A DNA stretch of 64,000 nt. It comes from Bacteroidales bacterium (GTDB lineage Bacteria; Bacteroidota; Bacteroidia; Bacteroidales; UBA6680). The notes beneath the pieces were generated by a model. The model was not told the DNA's origin. It did no database searches and saw only the letters and a list, made by a program, of their open reading frames with translations. Position numbers and translations under genes: made by a program. The stretch lies in the NCBI GenBank assembly GCA_025210735.1, contig JAOARD010000032.1:1-64000 (forward strand). Direction: 5' to 3'. Positions 44,534-53,200 of this stretch are shown here, in pieces (the first letter of the stretch is position 1; each line of letters starts with the position of its first letter).

Positions 44534-45199
44534 TTATTTGTTAGCACATATGAATATCTGTCCCAGAAAGGTGTTTTCGTTAAGGTAGAAATCTACGAAC
44601 ACATCTTTAAAGTTGTCCGGAACGGAGTTAAATGTAATTTTCTCTTTGAGAATCTTGTTTTGCCACAGTTGTATATTCGGATATTTACTAATAAAGTTAT
44701 ATCCGGTAAGTTCTTTTATAAGGTGTATTCTGTGTAGTACCGGAAGCCATGCTATATCAATAAGAGACAAACATGTACATTCGTGATATTTGTTGGTGTT
44801 CAGGTTTGATTCAATTAATTTTAGTGTTTTATCCAGCTTATCCTGATTCTCTTTTAACAGTTTTTTATTTGCACTTCGTTGTGTTATACACTGATCAATA
44901 TATAGCTTGTTAGCTATATTACTCCACTCTTTTACCTGTTTGCTATACGTGTATTTTAATCTGGTAATTGCAGTAGGATATGCTTTTTGTATATATGTAA
45001 CAATGTTATCTACACCTGCTATATACTTTTTATCTTCTGTCTCTATTACAGGTTCAATGTCGGGTGAGATATCACTGAACCATTCAGGAATATCATCCAG
45101 ATCAATAAACTTTGACTCAAAAGGTATATCTATTGCCAGTAATAGGGCAGCTATTCTCTGATAACAGGGACATATTTTAAAGCTGATTAATTTTATCAT
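44534..45199 (-). CDS. glutathione S-transferase-like protein
   Basis: The 221-residue protein has an N-terminal thioredoxin-fold half (LISFKICPCYQRIAALLLAI, cis-Pro region DIEPVIETEDKKYIAG) and an all-helical C-terminal half typical of GSTs. The first helix starts with CPCY, so a cysteine probably takes the catalytic place, as in Omega/Beta-type GSTs or glutaredoxin-like enzymes. Because many Bacteroidales lack glutathione, another low-molecular-weight thiol may be used. It lies between the 56-residue Cys-Cys gene and the thioredoxin-like gene. Confidence 0.75.
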   Translation of the reverse strand: MIKLISFKICPCYQRIAALLLAIDIPFESKFIDLDDIPEWFSDISPDIEPVIETEDKKYIAGVDNIVTYIQKAYPTAITRLKYTYSKQVKEWSNIANKLYIDQCITQRSANKKLLKENQDKLDKTLKLIESNLNTNKYHECTCLSLIDIAWLPVLHRIHLIKELTGYNFISKYPNIQLWQNKILKEKITFNSVPDNFKDVFVDFYLNENTFLGQIFICANK

Positions 45200-45230
45200 T
45201 ATATGTTTTGTGATTTACATCTGTAGATTA

Positions 45231-45270
45231 TCCGGGCAACTTACCTGTATATTTAACAGGTAAGTCCGGA
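45231..45270 (-). terminator. strong hairpin after the Cys-Cys micro-gene
   Basis: CTTACCTGT/ACAGGTAAG with an outer TCCGG arm gives a long stem between the 56-residue gene and the GST-like gene. There is no U-tract, so it could protect or attenuate the transcript rather than end it. Confidence 0.55.
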
Positions 45271-45283
45271 ATGTGGTTAATTG

Positions 45284-45454
45284 TTAATTACAGCATGAAT
45301 TCTGAGATTTTTTGCTCTTATCATCCTGATCAAATTCTTCGATTTTAAAATCGCAACATCCTGATGAGGCTTTGCTCTTTTTTTCATCTTTTACCTCTTC
45401 AAACTGCACATTGCAGCATCCTGAGGCTTTTTTTGATTTTTTGAAAATTTTCAT
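45284..45454 (-). CDS. 56-residue duplicated Cys-Cys protein
   Basis: A small gene with ATG 45452-45454 and TAA 45284-45286. The protein is an internal duplication: ASGCCNVQFEEVKDEKKSK then ASSGCCDFKIEEFDQDDKSK, closing with NSCCN. Each unit has a vicinal Cys pair, an FEE/IEE acidic strand and a Lys-rich turn. There is no signal peptide, so it should be cytosolic. Vicinal dithiols bind As(III) and similar soft metals well, which fits its place between the MerT-like and GST-like genes. The repeated design and dense charged residues support a real gene despite its size. Four leader-repeat copies lie upstream. Confidence 0.75.
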   Translation of the reverse strand: MKIFKKSKKASGCCNVQFEEVKDEKKSKASSGCCDFKIEEFDQDDKSKKSQNSCCN

Positions 45455-45479
45455 CTGTTTATTTTTTCTTTTTAATGGT

Positions 45480-45547
45480 CAGATGGAACTCGCATTTATA
45501 ATCATCCTCGTGTGTGTGAATGACCATTCTCATGCTCGTTTCATCTG
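45480..45547 (-). repeat. interspersed leader repeat, copy F1
   Basis: Closest to consensus. CAGATGGAACTCGCAT and ATGCTCGTTTCATCTG (plus strand) pair at 13 of 16 positions. It lies 25 bp upstream of the 56-residue gene. From the internal ATG the frame MRMVIHTHEDDYKCEFHL is open to TAA just before the gene start. Confidence 0.85.
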
Positions 45548-45569
45548 TTTATAATTGTTTTTTATTTGT

Positions 45570-45636
45570 CAGATAGAATTCGCATTAAGATTGTATTTGT
45601 TTACTTGCAAAGTTTTTCTTATGCTCGTTTTATCTG
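45570..45636 (-). repeat. interspersed leader repeat, copy F2
   Basis: Head-to-tail with F1, sharing the junction ACAATTATAAACAGATG. Arms CAGATAGAATTCGCAT and ATGCTCGTTTTATCTG are preserved; the centre is diverged and has no open frame. Confidence 0.75.
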
Positions 45637-45661
45637 GCTATAATTTATTTTTTAAGTTTTA

Positions 45662-45728
45662 AGAAAGAACTTACATGAGTAGGCTGTTTGATGTTCGAAA
45701 AGACTTTTACTCATGCTCGTTCATTTCT
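45662..45728 (-). repeat. interspersed leader repeat, copy F3
   Basis: Arms AGAAAGAACTTACATGAGTA and TACTCATGCTCGTTCATTTC are strongly complementary although the sequence differs from F1, so the palindrome is kept while primary sequence changes. An ORF of 20 codons, MSKSLFEHQTAYSCKFFLKT, has the same length to its Cys as in F1 (YSCKF against YKCEF). Confidence 0.65.
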
Positions 45729-45810
45729 ATGTGATTATATATTATTGTATTAATGTTTTTTTATTCAGTAGATTGTAGATTTGCTTATCTGTTATAATTA
45801 TTCTCAATTG

Positions 45811-45880
45811 CTCGATTGAACTTATACCTACAACCACATAAGTGTGTAAAGAAATACTTTACTCATGCTTCGTTTCATCT
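45811..45880 (-). repeat. interspersed leader repeat, copy F4 overlapping a gene end
   Basis: Its far arm (ACTCATGCTTCGTTTCATC on the plus strand) encodes the last residues DETKHE and the stop codon of the MerT-like gene. The repeat therefore supplies the C-terminus of that protein. The near arm has CTCGATTGAACTTATA. Confidence 0.6.
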
Positions 45881-46356
45881 TTATTAGTTGTACAGCATGA
45901 GCTCTCTTTTTGAATGGTTATAGGCTCTTTTTTTGTAACTGTAGTGCAGCACTTATCTGTTGTTTGTGGAGTTTCAGCAGGCTTGTTATCCATAAAGAAT
46001 GTTGATATTACTGCTATAACGCCTATCCATAACATTGATTTTGCAAGCCAGCCTGATCTCTTTTTCTTCGGATCGCAACAACTACTCTGTTCTTTCTGAG
46101 ATTCAGTATCGCAGCAAGAACCTTTGTCTTTTTTAAGATATATGATATAGAACCCATATATAAGTGCAACAACAGCTAATACTGTGAATAGTGTATGATA
46201 CTCAGCAAAAAAGCTTAGCTGAGAAGCTCCTATACCAAACCATGCAAGAAAAGCTGCAATTAAAGGAAACCCGCAACAACTTATAATTCCTAAAAAGGCT
46301 AAAACTGATGATAGTAGTCCTACAAGCGATGATGTGACAACATTTTTTTTGTTCAT
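45859..46356 (-). CDS. MerT-like membrane protein with Cys-Cys tail
   Basis: The 165-residue protein resembles mercuric transporter MerT: a first membrane helix with a vicinal pair (GIISCCGFPLIAAFLAWFGI near 23-42) and helices at about 52-74 and 102-120. It also has four more Cys pairs outside the helices: SCCD near 80, SCCD near 92, KCCT and SCCT near the end. This is much richer in Cys than MerT. It may move Hg(II), As(III) or another soft metal across the inner membrane. The last six residues come from an overlapping leader repeat, so the native C-terminus may have been extended by repeat insertion. Confidence 0.72.
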   Translation of the reverse strand: MNKKNVVTSSLVGLLSSVLAFLGIISCCGFPLIAAFLAWFGIGASQLSFFAEYHTLFTVLAVVALIYGFYIIYLKKDKGSCCDTESQKEQSSCCDPKKKRSGWLAKSMLWIGVIAVISTFFMDNKPAETPQTTDKCCTTVTKKEPITIQKESSCCTTNKDETKHE

Positions 46357-46580
46357 TTTTTACGAGATTTTAATTAATTATATGTTTGTTATTTCTTTTA
46401 AATACTACCTGAAACACTGTATGTTTGAAGGTATTGGCATTGCCAGTGATTATTCTTACATGCTGGTTTCTTATTAAGAAGTCGCAGATAGTGGTAAGAA
46501 GACACATATTTCTCTGATAAAAATTACTATTGGTTACTATACTCAGTTATTCAGCAACTTCTGATAGTTGCAAATAAGGA

Positions 46581-47309
46581 TTAATTTAATCTGAAACTTA
46601 TGCCGAGTATCATGTTTGCTGTCTTTGCATCCGGATTTAATGCAATAATTGCCCATACGGGTATCTCAGCTTTCTCCATAACAGATATGTTGTTCTGTAT
46701 TTTAATACCTGTGTTTACAATATTTGTATGTTTTGCATACATGCTGTTTCTGAATACGTTTAGTCCGGCAAAACAGTTTATTTCAGTTTTTTTAAACTTA
46801 TATCTGTATTCTAACTCAGCATATGAAGAGTAACGCTGATTGCCGTTTATATCCAGATCTCTACCCCATAGCATTGTGCTCCATTTTATTGTGAGAGGTA
46901 ATTTGTTGCCAAAATTATAAGAGAGTGTTGCGTCAATAAGATGATTTGTTGACTCTCTTTTAAGATCAAAGTAGTTATATTTGTCAATCGATTCTCTGTC
47001 TCTTGAAGCATATAAATCCCATACAGACAGGCTTATGTTTTTTGTTATCTTGTAGCTCAGGTGCAGATCAAATTCGGAGTATTTGTTGTTAAATGCATAT
47101 CCTCCCCATACACCAATATTTAACCTTTTAGAACTATATGTAATATCCGTCTCTATATTTGCAGAGTTATTAACCATTATACCACGCCAATAGTGTTTGG
47201 ATGTAATTGTAGGGTTTACCTCTAATTTCGAATTGGTTTGTGCATTTGTAGTGGCATATGATATAAATGTTATAGCAACTACTGTTAAGATGTGTTTTAG
47301 ATTTTGCAT
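46581..47309 (-). CDS. outer-membrane beta-barrel (porin-like) protein
   Basis: The 242-residue protein has a signal peptide (about 1-23, ending TNAQTN) and alternating beta strands ending in the outer-membrane signature LGISFRLN. The layout resembles small TorF/MipA-like putative porins. It lies in the arsenic island directly downstream of sigZ copy 2, so it may let metalloid or thiol species cross the outer membrane. Substrate unknown. Confidence 0.7.
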   Translation of the reverse strand: MQNLKHILTVVAITFISYATTNAQTNSKLEVNPTITSKHYWRGIMVNNSANIETDITYSSKRLNIGVWGGYAFNNKYSEFDLHLSYKITKNISLSVWDLYASRDRESIDKYNYFDLKRESTNHLIDATLSYNFGNKLPLTIKWSTMLWGRDLDINGNQRYSSYAELEYRYKFKKTEINCFAGLNVFRNSMYAKHTNIVNTGIKIQNNISVMEKAEIPVWAIIALNPDAKTANMILGISFRLN

Positions 47310-47407
47310 CTGTTTTAATTTGTTAATTCAACACTGTTTTGGTATGGTGTCGGATTACATATCAAAAAGACACATGAACCCGGATTTAAGATCCGGGTAG
47401 GAGAGGT

Positions 47408-48037
47408 TTATCTGTTTTTGTTTATGTCTTTCTCTATCTTGTGTAGTTGATCACATGAGGCTTTTATGGTACAGTGAGCAAAGGCACCACTCTCAGTATA
47501 TTCAATGTCGCAGCATTCAAGAAACAGTTCGTGAAGTTTCTTTCTGGCACGTTGACAACGCATTTTTGTTGCAGATAGCGACAGGTTCAGTTTCTCTGCA
47601 ATCTCAGACTGTTTCATGTTGTCAATATCGCTCATATATAGAGGAACACTGTATTCGTCAGGCAGAAGCTTAATCATAGGAACAATAAAATCCTCGGCAG
47701 TAATAGCAGGAATCTCATCTTCGTCAGACGATTCTATCTCTGTATCTACATAGTTCAGAAAATCTTTTCGACGATATCTGTCGGCAATAATGTTACGGGT
47801 TACCTGAAACAACCACGCTTTAATATTATTTACCTGAAGTTGTTTGTCGTAAGCATCAATCATTCTGCCCATAACCTCCTGAGTAATATCCTTTGCAATA
47901 TCAATATCGTTTACCTTTTTTATTACATAACCAAGTATTTTGTCGTAGAAATCGGATACTATATTGTGTGGATTACAACACTCTGTTTTATTGTTATTTT
48001 TAGCCATAGTAATGTTTGTTGAAAGATCCGACACCAA
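47408..48037 (-). CDS. sigZ: SigZ-type ECF sigma factor (copy 2)
   Basis: The 209-residue protein has sigma region 2 (about 28-95: DFYDKILGYVIKKVNDIDIAKDITQEV, AWLFQVTRNIIADRYRR) and region 4 (about 135-182: KQSEIAEKLNLSLSATKMRCQRARKKL). The SigZ-type tail LECCDIEYTESG is followed by single Cys residues, and an extra CC is present at the N-terminus (ECCNPH). It follows acr3 by 36 bp. Together with the copy at 37.8 kb the two sigma genes bracket the metal/thiol genes. The Cys groups may sense thiol-reactive compounds; this is an inference. Confidence 0.9.
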   Translation of the reverse strand: MVSDLSTNITMAKNNNKTECCNPHNIVSDFYDKILGYVIKKVNDIDIAKDITQEVMGRMIDAYDKQLQVNNIKAWLFQVTRNIIADRYRRKDFLNYVDTEIESSDEDEIPAITAEDFIVPMIKLLPDEYSVPLYMSDIDNMKQSEIAEKLNLSLSATKMRCQRARKKLHELFLECCDIEYTESGAFAHCTIKASCDQLHKIEKDINKNR

Positions 48038-48073
48038 AATATTAATGCCGGATCTTGTAGTTATAGTATAGTT

Positions 48074-49150
48074 TTATTTGCTGAAATATCTCTTCTTAAA
48101 TTTAAGAGCTACGTTTACCAGTGCAATCATAACAGGTACCTCTACCAGCGGACCTATTACCGCTGTAAATGCTTCGCCTGAGTTCATGCCGAATATTGCA
48201 ATTGCCACAGCTATGGCAAGCTCAAAGTTATTACTGGCAGCAGTAAACGATAGAGTTGTTGTCTGCTCATAGTTAGCACCAACTTTTTTGCTCATAAAGA
48301 ATGATATAATGAACATTACAATAAAGTATATTAAAAGCGGGATTGCTATAATAATAACATCAAGAGGTATCTTTACAATGTATTCGCCCTTTAAAGAGAA
48401 CATTACCACTATTGTAAATAGCAGTGCAATTAGTGTTACCGGGCTTATTTTAGGTATAAATTTTGTATGATACCACTGCTTGCTTTTTACTCTTATAAGA
48501 ATGAATCTGGTCAAAAAACCAGCTACAAAAGGAATACCCAGATATATTAAAACACTTTCAGCTATCTGCCATATTGTTATATTCTCAACAGCATTATTTG
48601 TTGGAATACCAAACCATTCCGGAAGCACAGCAATAAAGAAGTATGCGTATACGGAGAAGAAGAGTACCTGAAATATAGAGTTAAAGGCAACAAGTCCGGC
48701 TGCATATTGAGTATCACCTTTTGCCAGATCATTCCATACAATTACCATGGCAATACATCGTGCCAGACCAATCATAATTATTCCGTACATATATGGCAGG
48801 TTGGCGTTATTTTCGCCAGGGAATATTTTGAAGAATGCTATTGCTAATATGAACATTAATACCGGACCAATAATCCAGTTTTGAATTAACGAAAGAGACA
48901 GAACTTTGTAGTTCTTAAAAACATCTCCGAGCTCCTCATATTTTACCTTTGCAAGCGGAGGGTACATCATTAATATAAGACCTATTGCAATAGGTATATT
49001 GGTGGTGCTGTCTTCTGATGGTTTTAATGACTCCCAGAAATCGGCAATTGCAGGAAACAGATATCCTGATAATACACCAATTGCCATTGCCAGAAATATC
49101 CATAGTGTAAGATATCTGTCAAGAAATTTAAGTCGTTGTTTTGATGGCAT
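48074..49150 (-). CDS. acr3: ACR3-family arsenite efflux transporter
   Basis: The 358-residue inner-membrane protein has ten hydrophobic segments and ACR3 features: [16 protein letters not shown] at the start, the conserved Cys in [13 protein letters not shown] at about 127-139, and [19 protein letters not shown] at about 300-318. It expels As(III) (and perhaps Sb(III)) using the proton motive force. Length is typical (350-370). It lies downstream of arsR and arsC in one leftward operon. Confidence 0.96.
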   Translation of the reverse strand: MPSKQRLKFLDRYLTLWIFLAMAIGVLSGYLFPAIADFWESLKPSEDSTTNIPIAIGLILMMYPPLAKVKYEELGDVFKNYKVLSLSLIQNWIIGPVLMFILAIAFFKIFPGENNANLPYMYGIIMIGLARCIAMVIVWNDLAKGDTQYAAGLVAFNSIFQVLFFSVYAYFFIAVLPEWFGIPTNNAVENITIWQIAESVLIYLGIPFVAGFLTRFILIRVKSKQWYHTKFIPKISPVTLIALLFTIVVMFSLKGEYIVKIPLDVIIIAIPLLIYFIVMFIISFFMSKKVGANYEQTTTLSFTAASNNFELAIAVAIAIFGMNSGEAFTAVIGPLVEVPVMIALVNVALKFKKRYFSK

Positions 49151-49270
49151 ATCTTTTGAATTTAAAGTTGTTAGCTTGTTTTGTGATGAAGTGTTGTTTT
49201 TTGAAACAGGAGCCTACAGAGTGCAGACTTCCTGATTCCAAAAAATTAATGACTAACAGACAGTTAGTTT

Positions 49271-49693
49271 CTATTTGTTCTGTGATATTTCGTTGTAAAG
49301 TTTCTTGAACTCAACACCAATCTCGTCACGTACTCTTATGAATTCACTCCAGATAAACTCATCGGTACCAGTTGCGTGCGAAGGATCATCGAATCCAATA
49401 TGCAGACGATGTTTTACTTTACCCATGAATGCAGGACAAGCCTCATTTGCTCCTCCGCATACAGTAATAACATAGTCCCACTCTTCGCCCAGATATTTCT
49501 CCACAGAGTCTGATGTGTGATTGCTTATATCAAGATCAATTTCAGCCATTGCTTTTACAGCATTTGCATTTAGTTTACCAGAAGCTTCTGTTCCTGCAGA
49601 TCGTACTGTGATATTGTTGTCAAATGATTGCATAAAACCATGTGCCATTTGGCTGCGGCAACTATTGCCTGTACATAAAATTAAGATTTTCAT
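49271..49693 (-). CDS. arsC: thioredoxin-coupled arsenate reductase
   Basis: The 140-residue enzyme has the low-molecular-weight phosphatase fold. The P-loop CTGNSCRS contains Cys7 and Cys12, and Cys79 and Cys86 (VCGGANEAC) match the relay cysteines of the S. aureus pI258 ArsC (Cys82 and Cys89 there). It reduces As(V) to As(III), which ACR3 then exports, and is regenerated by thioredoxin. It is 1 bp from the upstream arsR stop. Confidence 0.96.
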   Translation of the reverse strand: MKILILCTGNSCRSQMAHGFMQSFDNNITVRSAGTEASGKLNANAVKAMAEIDLDISNHTSDSVEKYLGEEWDYVITVCGGANEACPAFMGKVKHRLHIGFDDPSHATGTDEFIWSEFIRVRDEIGVEFKKLYNEISQNK

Positions 49694-49694
49694 T

Positions 49695-50027
49695 TTATTC
49701 GCATTTATAATTGTTAATATTCAGATTTTTAATAAACATATTAAGTATATCAGACAGCTCTTCAACTTTCTCGGGATTCAGACAGTATTTGGTTTTTACA
49801 CCATCTATATGTCCCTGAATCAGACCTGCCTCTTTCAGCTCTTTAATGTGCTGATTAACTGTTGTACGTCCCAGAGGTAATTCATCTGAAATATCTCCGG
49901 TAATACATGTTTCTGATGCAGCCAGAAACTGTAAAATTTGTAAACGTGCAGGGTGCGATAAAGCCTTAAATAGCTTAGCGCTCTCTGTTAGTTCTTTATT
50001 GAATAGTTCTGTTTTTGATTGTACCAT
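49695..50027 (-). CDS. arsR: ArsR-family arsenic regulator (copy 1)
   Basis: The 110-residue winged helix protein has the ArsR core (LFKALSHPARLQILQFL, then the recognition helix LGRTTVNQHIKELKEAGL). Cys41, Cys82 and the C-terminal Cys109 are candidate As(III) ligands; the classical ELCVC motif is absent, so the sensing site is of a non-standard type. It is first in the arsR-arsC-acr3 operon and is preceded by two palindromes that are the likely operators. Confidence 0.93.
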   Translation of the reverse strand: MVQSKTELFNKELTESAKLFKALSHPARLQILQFLAASETCITGDISDELPLGRTTVNQHIKELKEAGLIQGHIDGVKTKYCLNPEKVEELSDILNMFIKNLNINNYKCE

Positions 50028-50040
50028 GTTTTTTAATTTT

Positions 50041-50087
50041 GACGTAAATATACGTCGTTTATTTTTAATTGACGTAAAAATACGTCA
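50041..50087. promoter_or_regulatory. two ArsR operator palindromes
   Basis: GACGTAAATATACGTC (50041-50056) and GACGTAAAAATACGTC (50071-50086, with flanking T and A extending the dyad) lie 30 bp apart, about three helical turns, so dimers could bind on the same face. They sit 14 bp upstream of the arsR start, and TATATTTA/TATTTTTA inside them resemble weak -7 boxes, so binding would block transcription. No copy was seen near the second arsR. Confidence 0.85.
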
Positions 50088-50175
50088 TAAAATATTTAAG
50101 AAATTATCAACGTTTCTGTATAGGTGATTAATATCTCGTTGTATATGATTAATTTGACCGGAGTTTTGTATATAA

Positions 50176-50206
50176 AATAAGGGTGCTCATAAAAGGCACC
50201 CTTATT
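50176..50206 (-). terminator. terminator of the T9SS cargo gene
   Basis: AATAAGGGTGC/GCACCCTTATT, 11 perfect pairs, 23 bp past the stop codon at 50229. The U-rich end is short. Confidence 0.75.
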
Positions 50207-50228
50207 GATATTTGTTGAAGAGACTGTG

Positions 50229-53200
50229 CTATTTTTTAATGAATATTGCAGTGTTTATGTTATCTCTGCCTATTACTTGTAGAGTATAAACTCCAACAGG
50301 AAGGTTAGAGATATCAATTAAATCATTATTATATCTGCCCAAGAAAACAGTATTACCTGTTGTGTTAATGATTTTTACGATACTATTATTCTCAGTATTA
50401 TCCAAAGTTATCTGTATAAAGTCTGACGCAGGGTTAGGCCATAGTTTGATATTTCCGGTATTGTATCCGTTTATATCAGAGGTCTGTTTTTTATCAAACT
50501 GTACCTTAAGAGTATAATCTCTGTCTATATCATTCAGATTGTATGTGTAGATATCGTTATTCAGAGTCAGGTTTTCTGTAATTTTAACTTCGTTGAGCAT
50601 AGCAGAGGTTAATTTATAACCTTCGTTTACTCTTAATGTGAACTGAACCACATCCTCTATTGTTGCAGTTGTGCTACCTGATGGTGTAACAGTACCTCCC
50701 TCGTTAAACTCAACAACTATATTATACGGTATAGCCGCAAACTCAATATCAACTGTCATATCAGATGATATATTCTGGATTGTATACTTATATGTATCAT
50801 ATTCCTGAACAAGTTGCTCTATAATATTTGTATTATTAAGCATGGCTTTAGATACTTTGTAACCCTTATTTGGGGTAATAGTGATTGTAAGATCATCGCC
50901 AATGGTAATGGTTTTGTTATTTGGTTTTGATGCAGAACCATTATTGCCAGCGTTAACAGTAACAATATACTCTCTTGTTGTGAATAGTATACCAATGTTT
51001 ATATCTTCAGAGATCCCTGAAAGGTTATAAGTAAAGTTGTCGCCATCTTTTTCCGCTTCAACAGGGCTGTTATTTATAAGAAGACGATTAAGTGTGTACC
51101 CGTTATCAGGTGTAATTGTAAGTGTTTTGTTATCCTCTACTGTAATTGTATTACCGCCGTTAACAGATGCAGAACCATTATTGCCTGATACAATTGTTAT
51201 ATTATATATTATTGGTGTATATGTAACAACAACAGATATATCTTCGGTTACATTGCTCAGGTTATATGTATAACTGTTTCCGCTTTGAACAGGAGATACA
51301 GCATTTCCGTTAATAGTCATACTGCTGAATGTATATCCTCTGTCAGGGGTTATAGTTAAGGTTTTTGTTTCTGCATTTGTAATGGTATTTTCTGAAGGTA
51401 TTGCAACATCACCTTTGCCTGTTTGCTCTATATTTATACTATATTTTATAAGAGAGAACTCAGCATTTAATATTCCATCTTCAGTAACACTGTTTACAGT
51501 GTATAAGTAGCTTGTATCGGTTTCTGTAAGAAGGTTAATTGGGATCTCCGTTTGGTTATATTGTATTTTACTTATTGTATAGTGTGATTCCGGAACTATA
51601 TTATAAATAAAGTTACTGTTTATTAAAGTTAATGGTTTATTTACTACGCTACCTCCGGTGTTTGCTGAGCTCTTCATCTCATATGCTTCGATAAATTCTC
51701 CTGATATATTTATTGAAGCCGGAGTATTCTCAATAGTGTACAGATATTTATACTCTGATTCTGATGTTCTTGTATCTCCCGGAATCTCTACCAGCTCAAG
51801 ATCGTTGGTAATATCATCACCATTATATGTTGCTGAACTAACACCATATCCATTATCTGGTTTAAATGTTACTAATGTATTTTCTCCTTCAACTATATCT
51901 GTAGGTAATATTATAGAACCATTTGCTCCGGCACTAATAGATGTATCAATACCTTTCTCTATTGTAACAATGGCTCCTGCCATAACTCCTGATTCGTTTG
52001 TCCTTTCAGCACCAGAGATATATCCGTTTGGTGTTTTTGCTAATGAAATACCAAGGTAAATGATATATTTTTCTGGCTCAATTATTTCAGGTGTATTACT
52101 GTTAACCCAACCGGATTCAGGTTTAGTATATTTGTGTATATAGCCATTATTATATACAGGCTCACCAATAAGTATACAGTTATTATCAAATAGTACAGAT
52201 TTACCAAAATAATACCTTTTTGTATTATCTGCAGGTTTTTCAAGTTTGGCTATTTGACTGTTAGTAGTCCAGCTATCACCGGATTTCTCAAATATATAGG
52301 CAGCTCCAATACCACTGTTTTCGCGTTCAGATATTACAACCATCCTATTGTTATTAACATCCAGATTCATACCAAAATAATCATTAGCAGTTCCATCGTC
52401 AGGAGTAATAATAGTTGTCTCTGTCATATCTGTCCAACCAGATTCCGGTTTTTCAAATATATAAACAGCACCTGTTTTTGTACCATTAATTGTTGCATAA
52501 GGAGCACCTGTTACTATTGTGTTATTATCTAAATATACATCGTAACCAATTCTTTTACCTGTGGCAGATGCTGTAAGTGTAGCTGTAGGTGTTGTAATAT
52601 TTGCCCATCCCGATACCGGCTTCTCGTAAACAATTACAGATCCGCTATTAGAGTCTGTACCTGTTGCTCCAATAGCAAGTATATTACCGTTTATAGATAA
52701 TGACCAACCAAAATAGTTATTTGACTTATTGTTCAAATCCAGACGTTTTGTCTCTGTCATATTAGTCCATTCGTTACCTGTTTTCTCGAACAAGTATACA
52801 TATCCATTTGATCCTGTTGCTCTGGTACCAATGGCTATAACTGATTCATTTATATCTATTGAGTAGATATCATTTGTAAAGTCAGTAATACTTAACTCTG
52901 CTATTTTGTTCCAACTGTTATTATCCAGTTTATAGATATCAGCACATTCATCTGTACCACTCTGTTTAGAGACTACTATATAGTTACCATATGAGGCTAA
53001 ACATTTCCCAAATTTGTAATTTTTGTTTGACAGGTAGTTTTCCGGGGCACTTATTTTTGGAGTATCTTCCGGTACCCATGTTGTCCCATCATTCTTATAA
53101 ACAAAAACGGCTCCGGATTCGGTATCTAAATCATCTTTATAAAAGGCAGATATAAATAAATTGTTGTTATTAACCATCATTCTTTGTCCGAATCTTTCCC

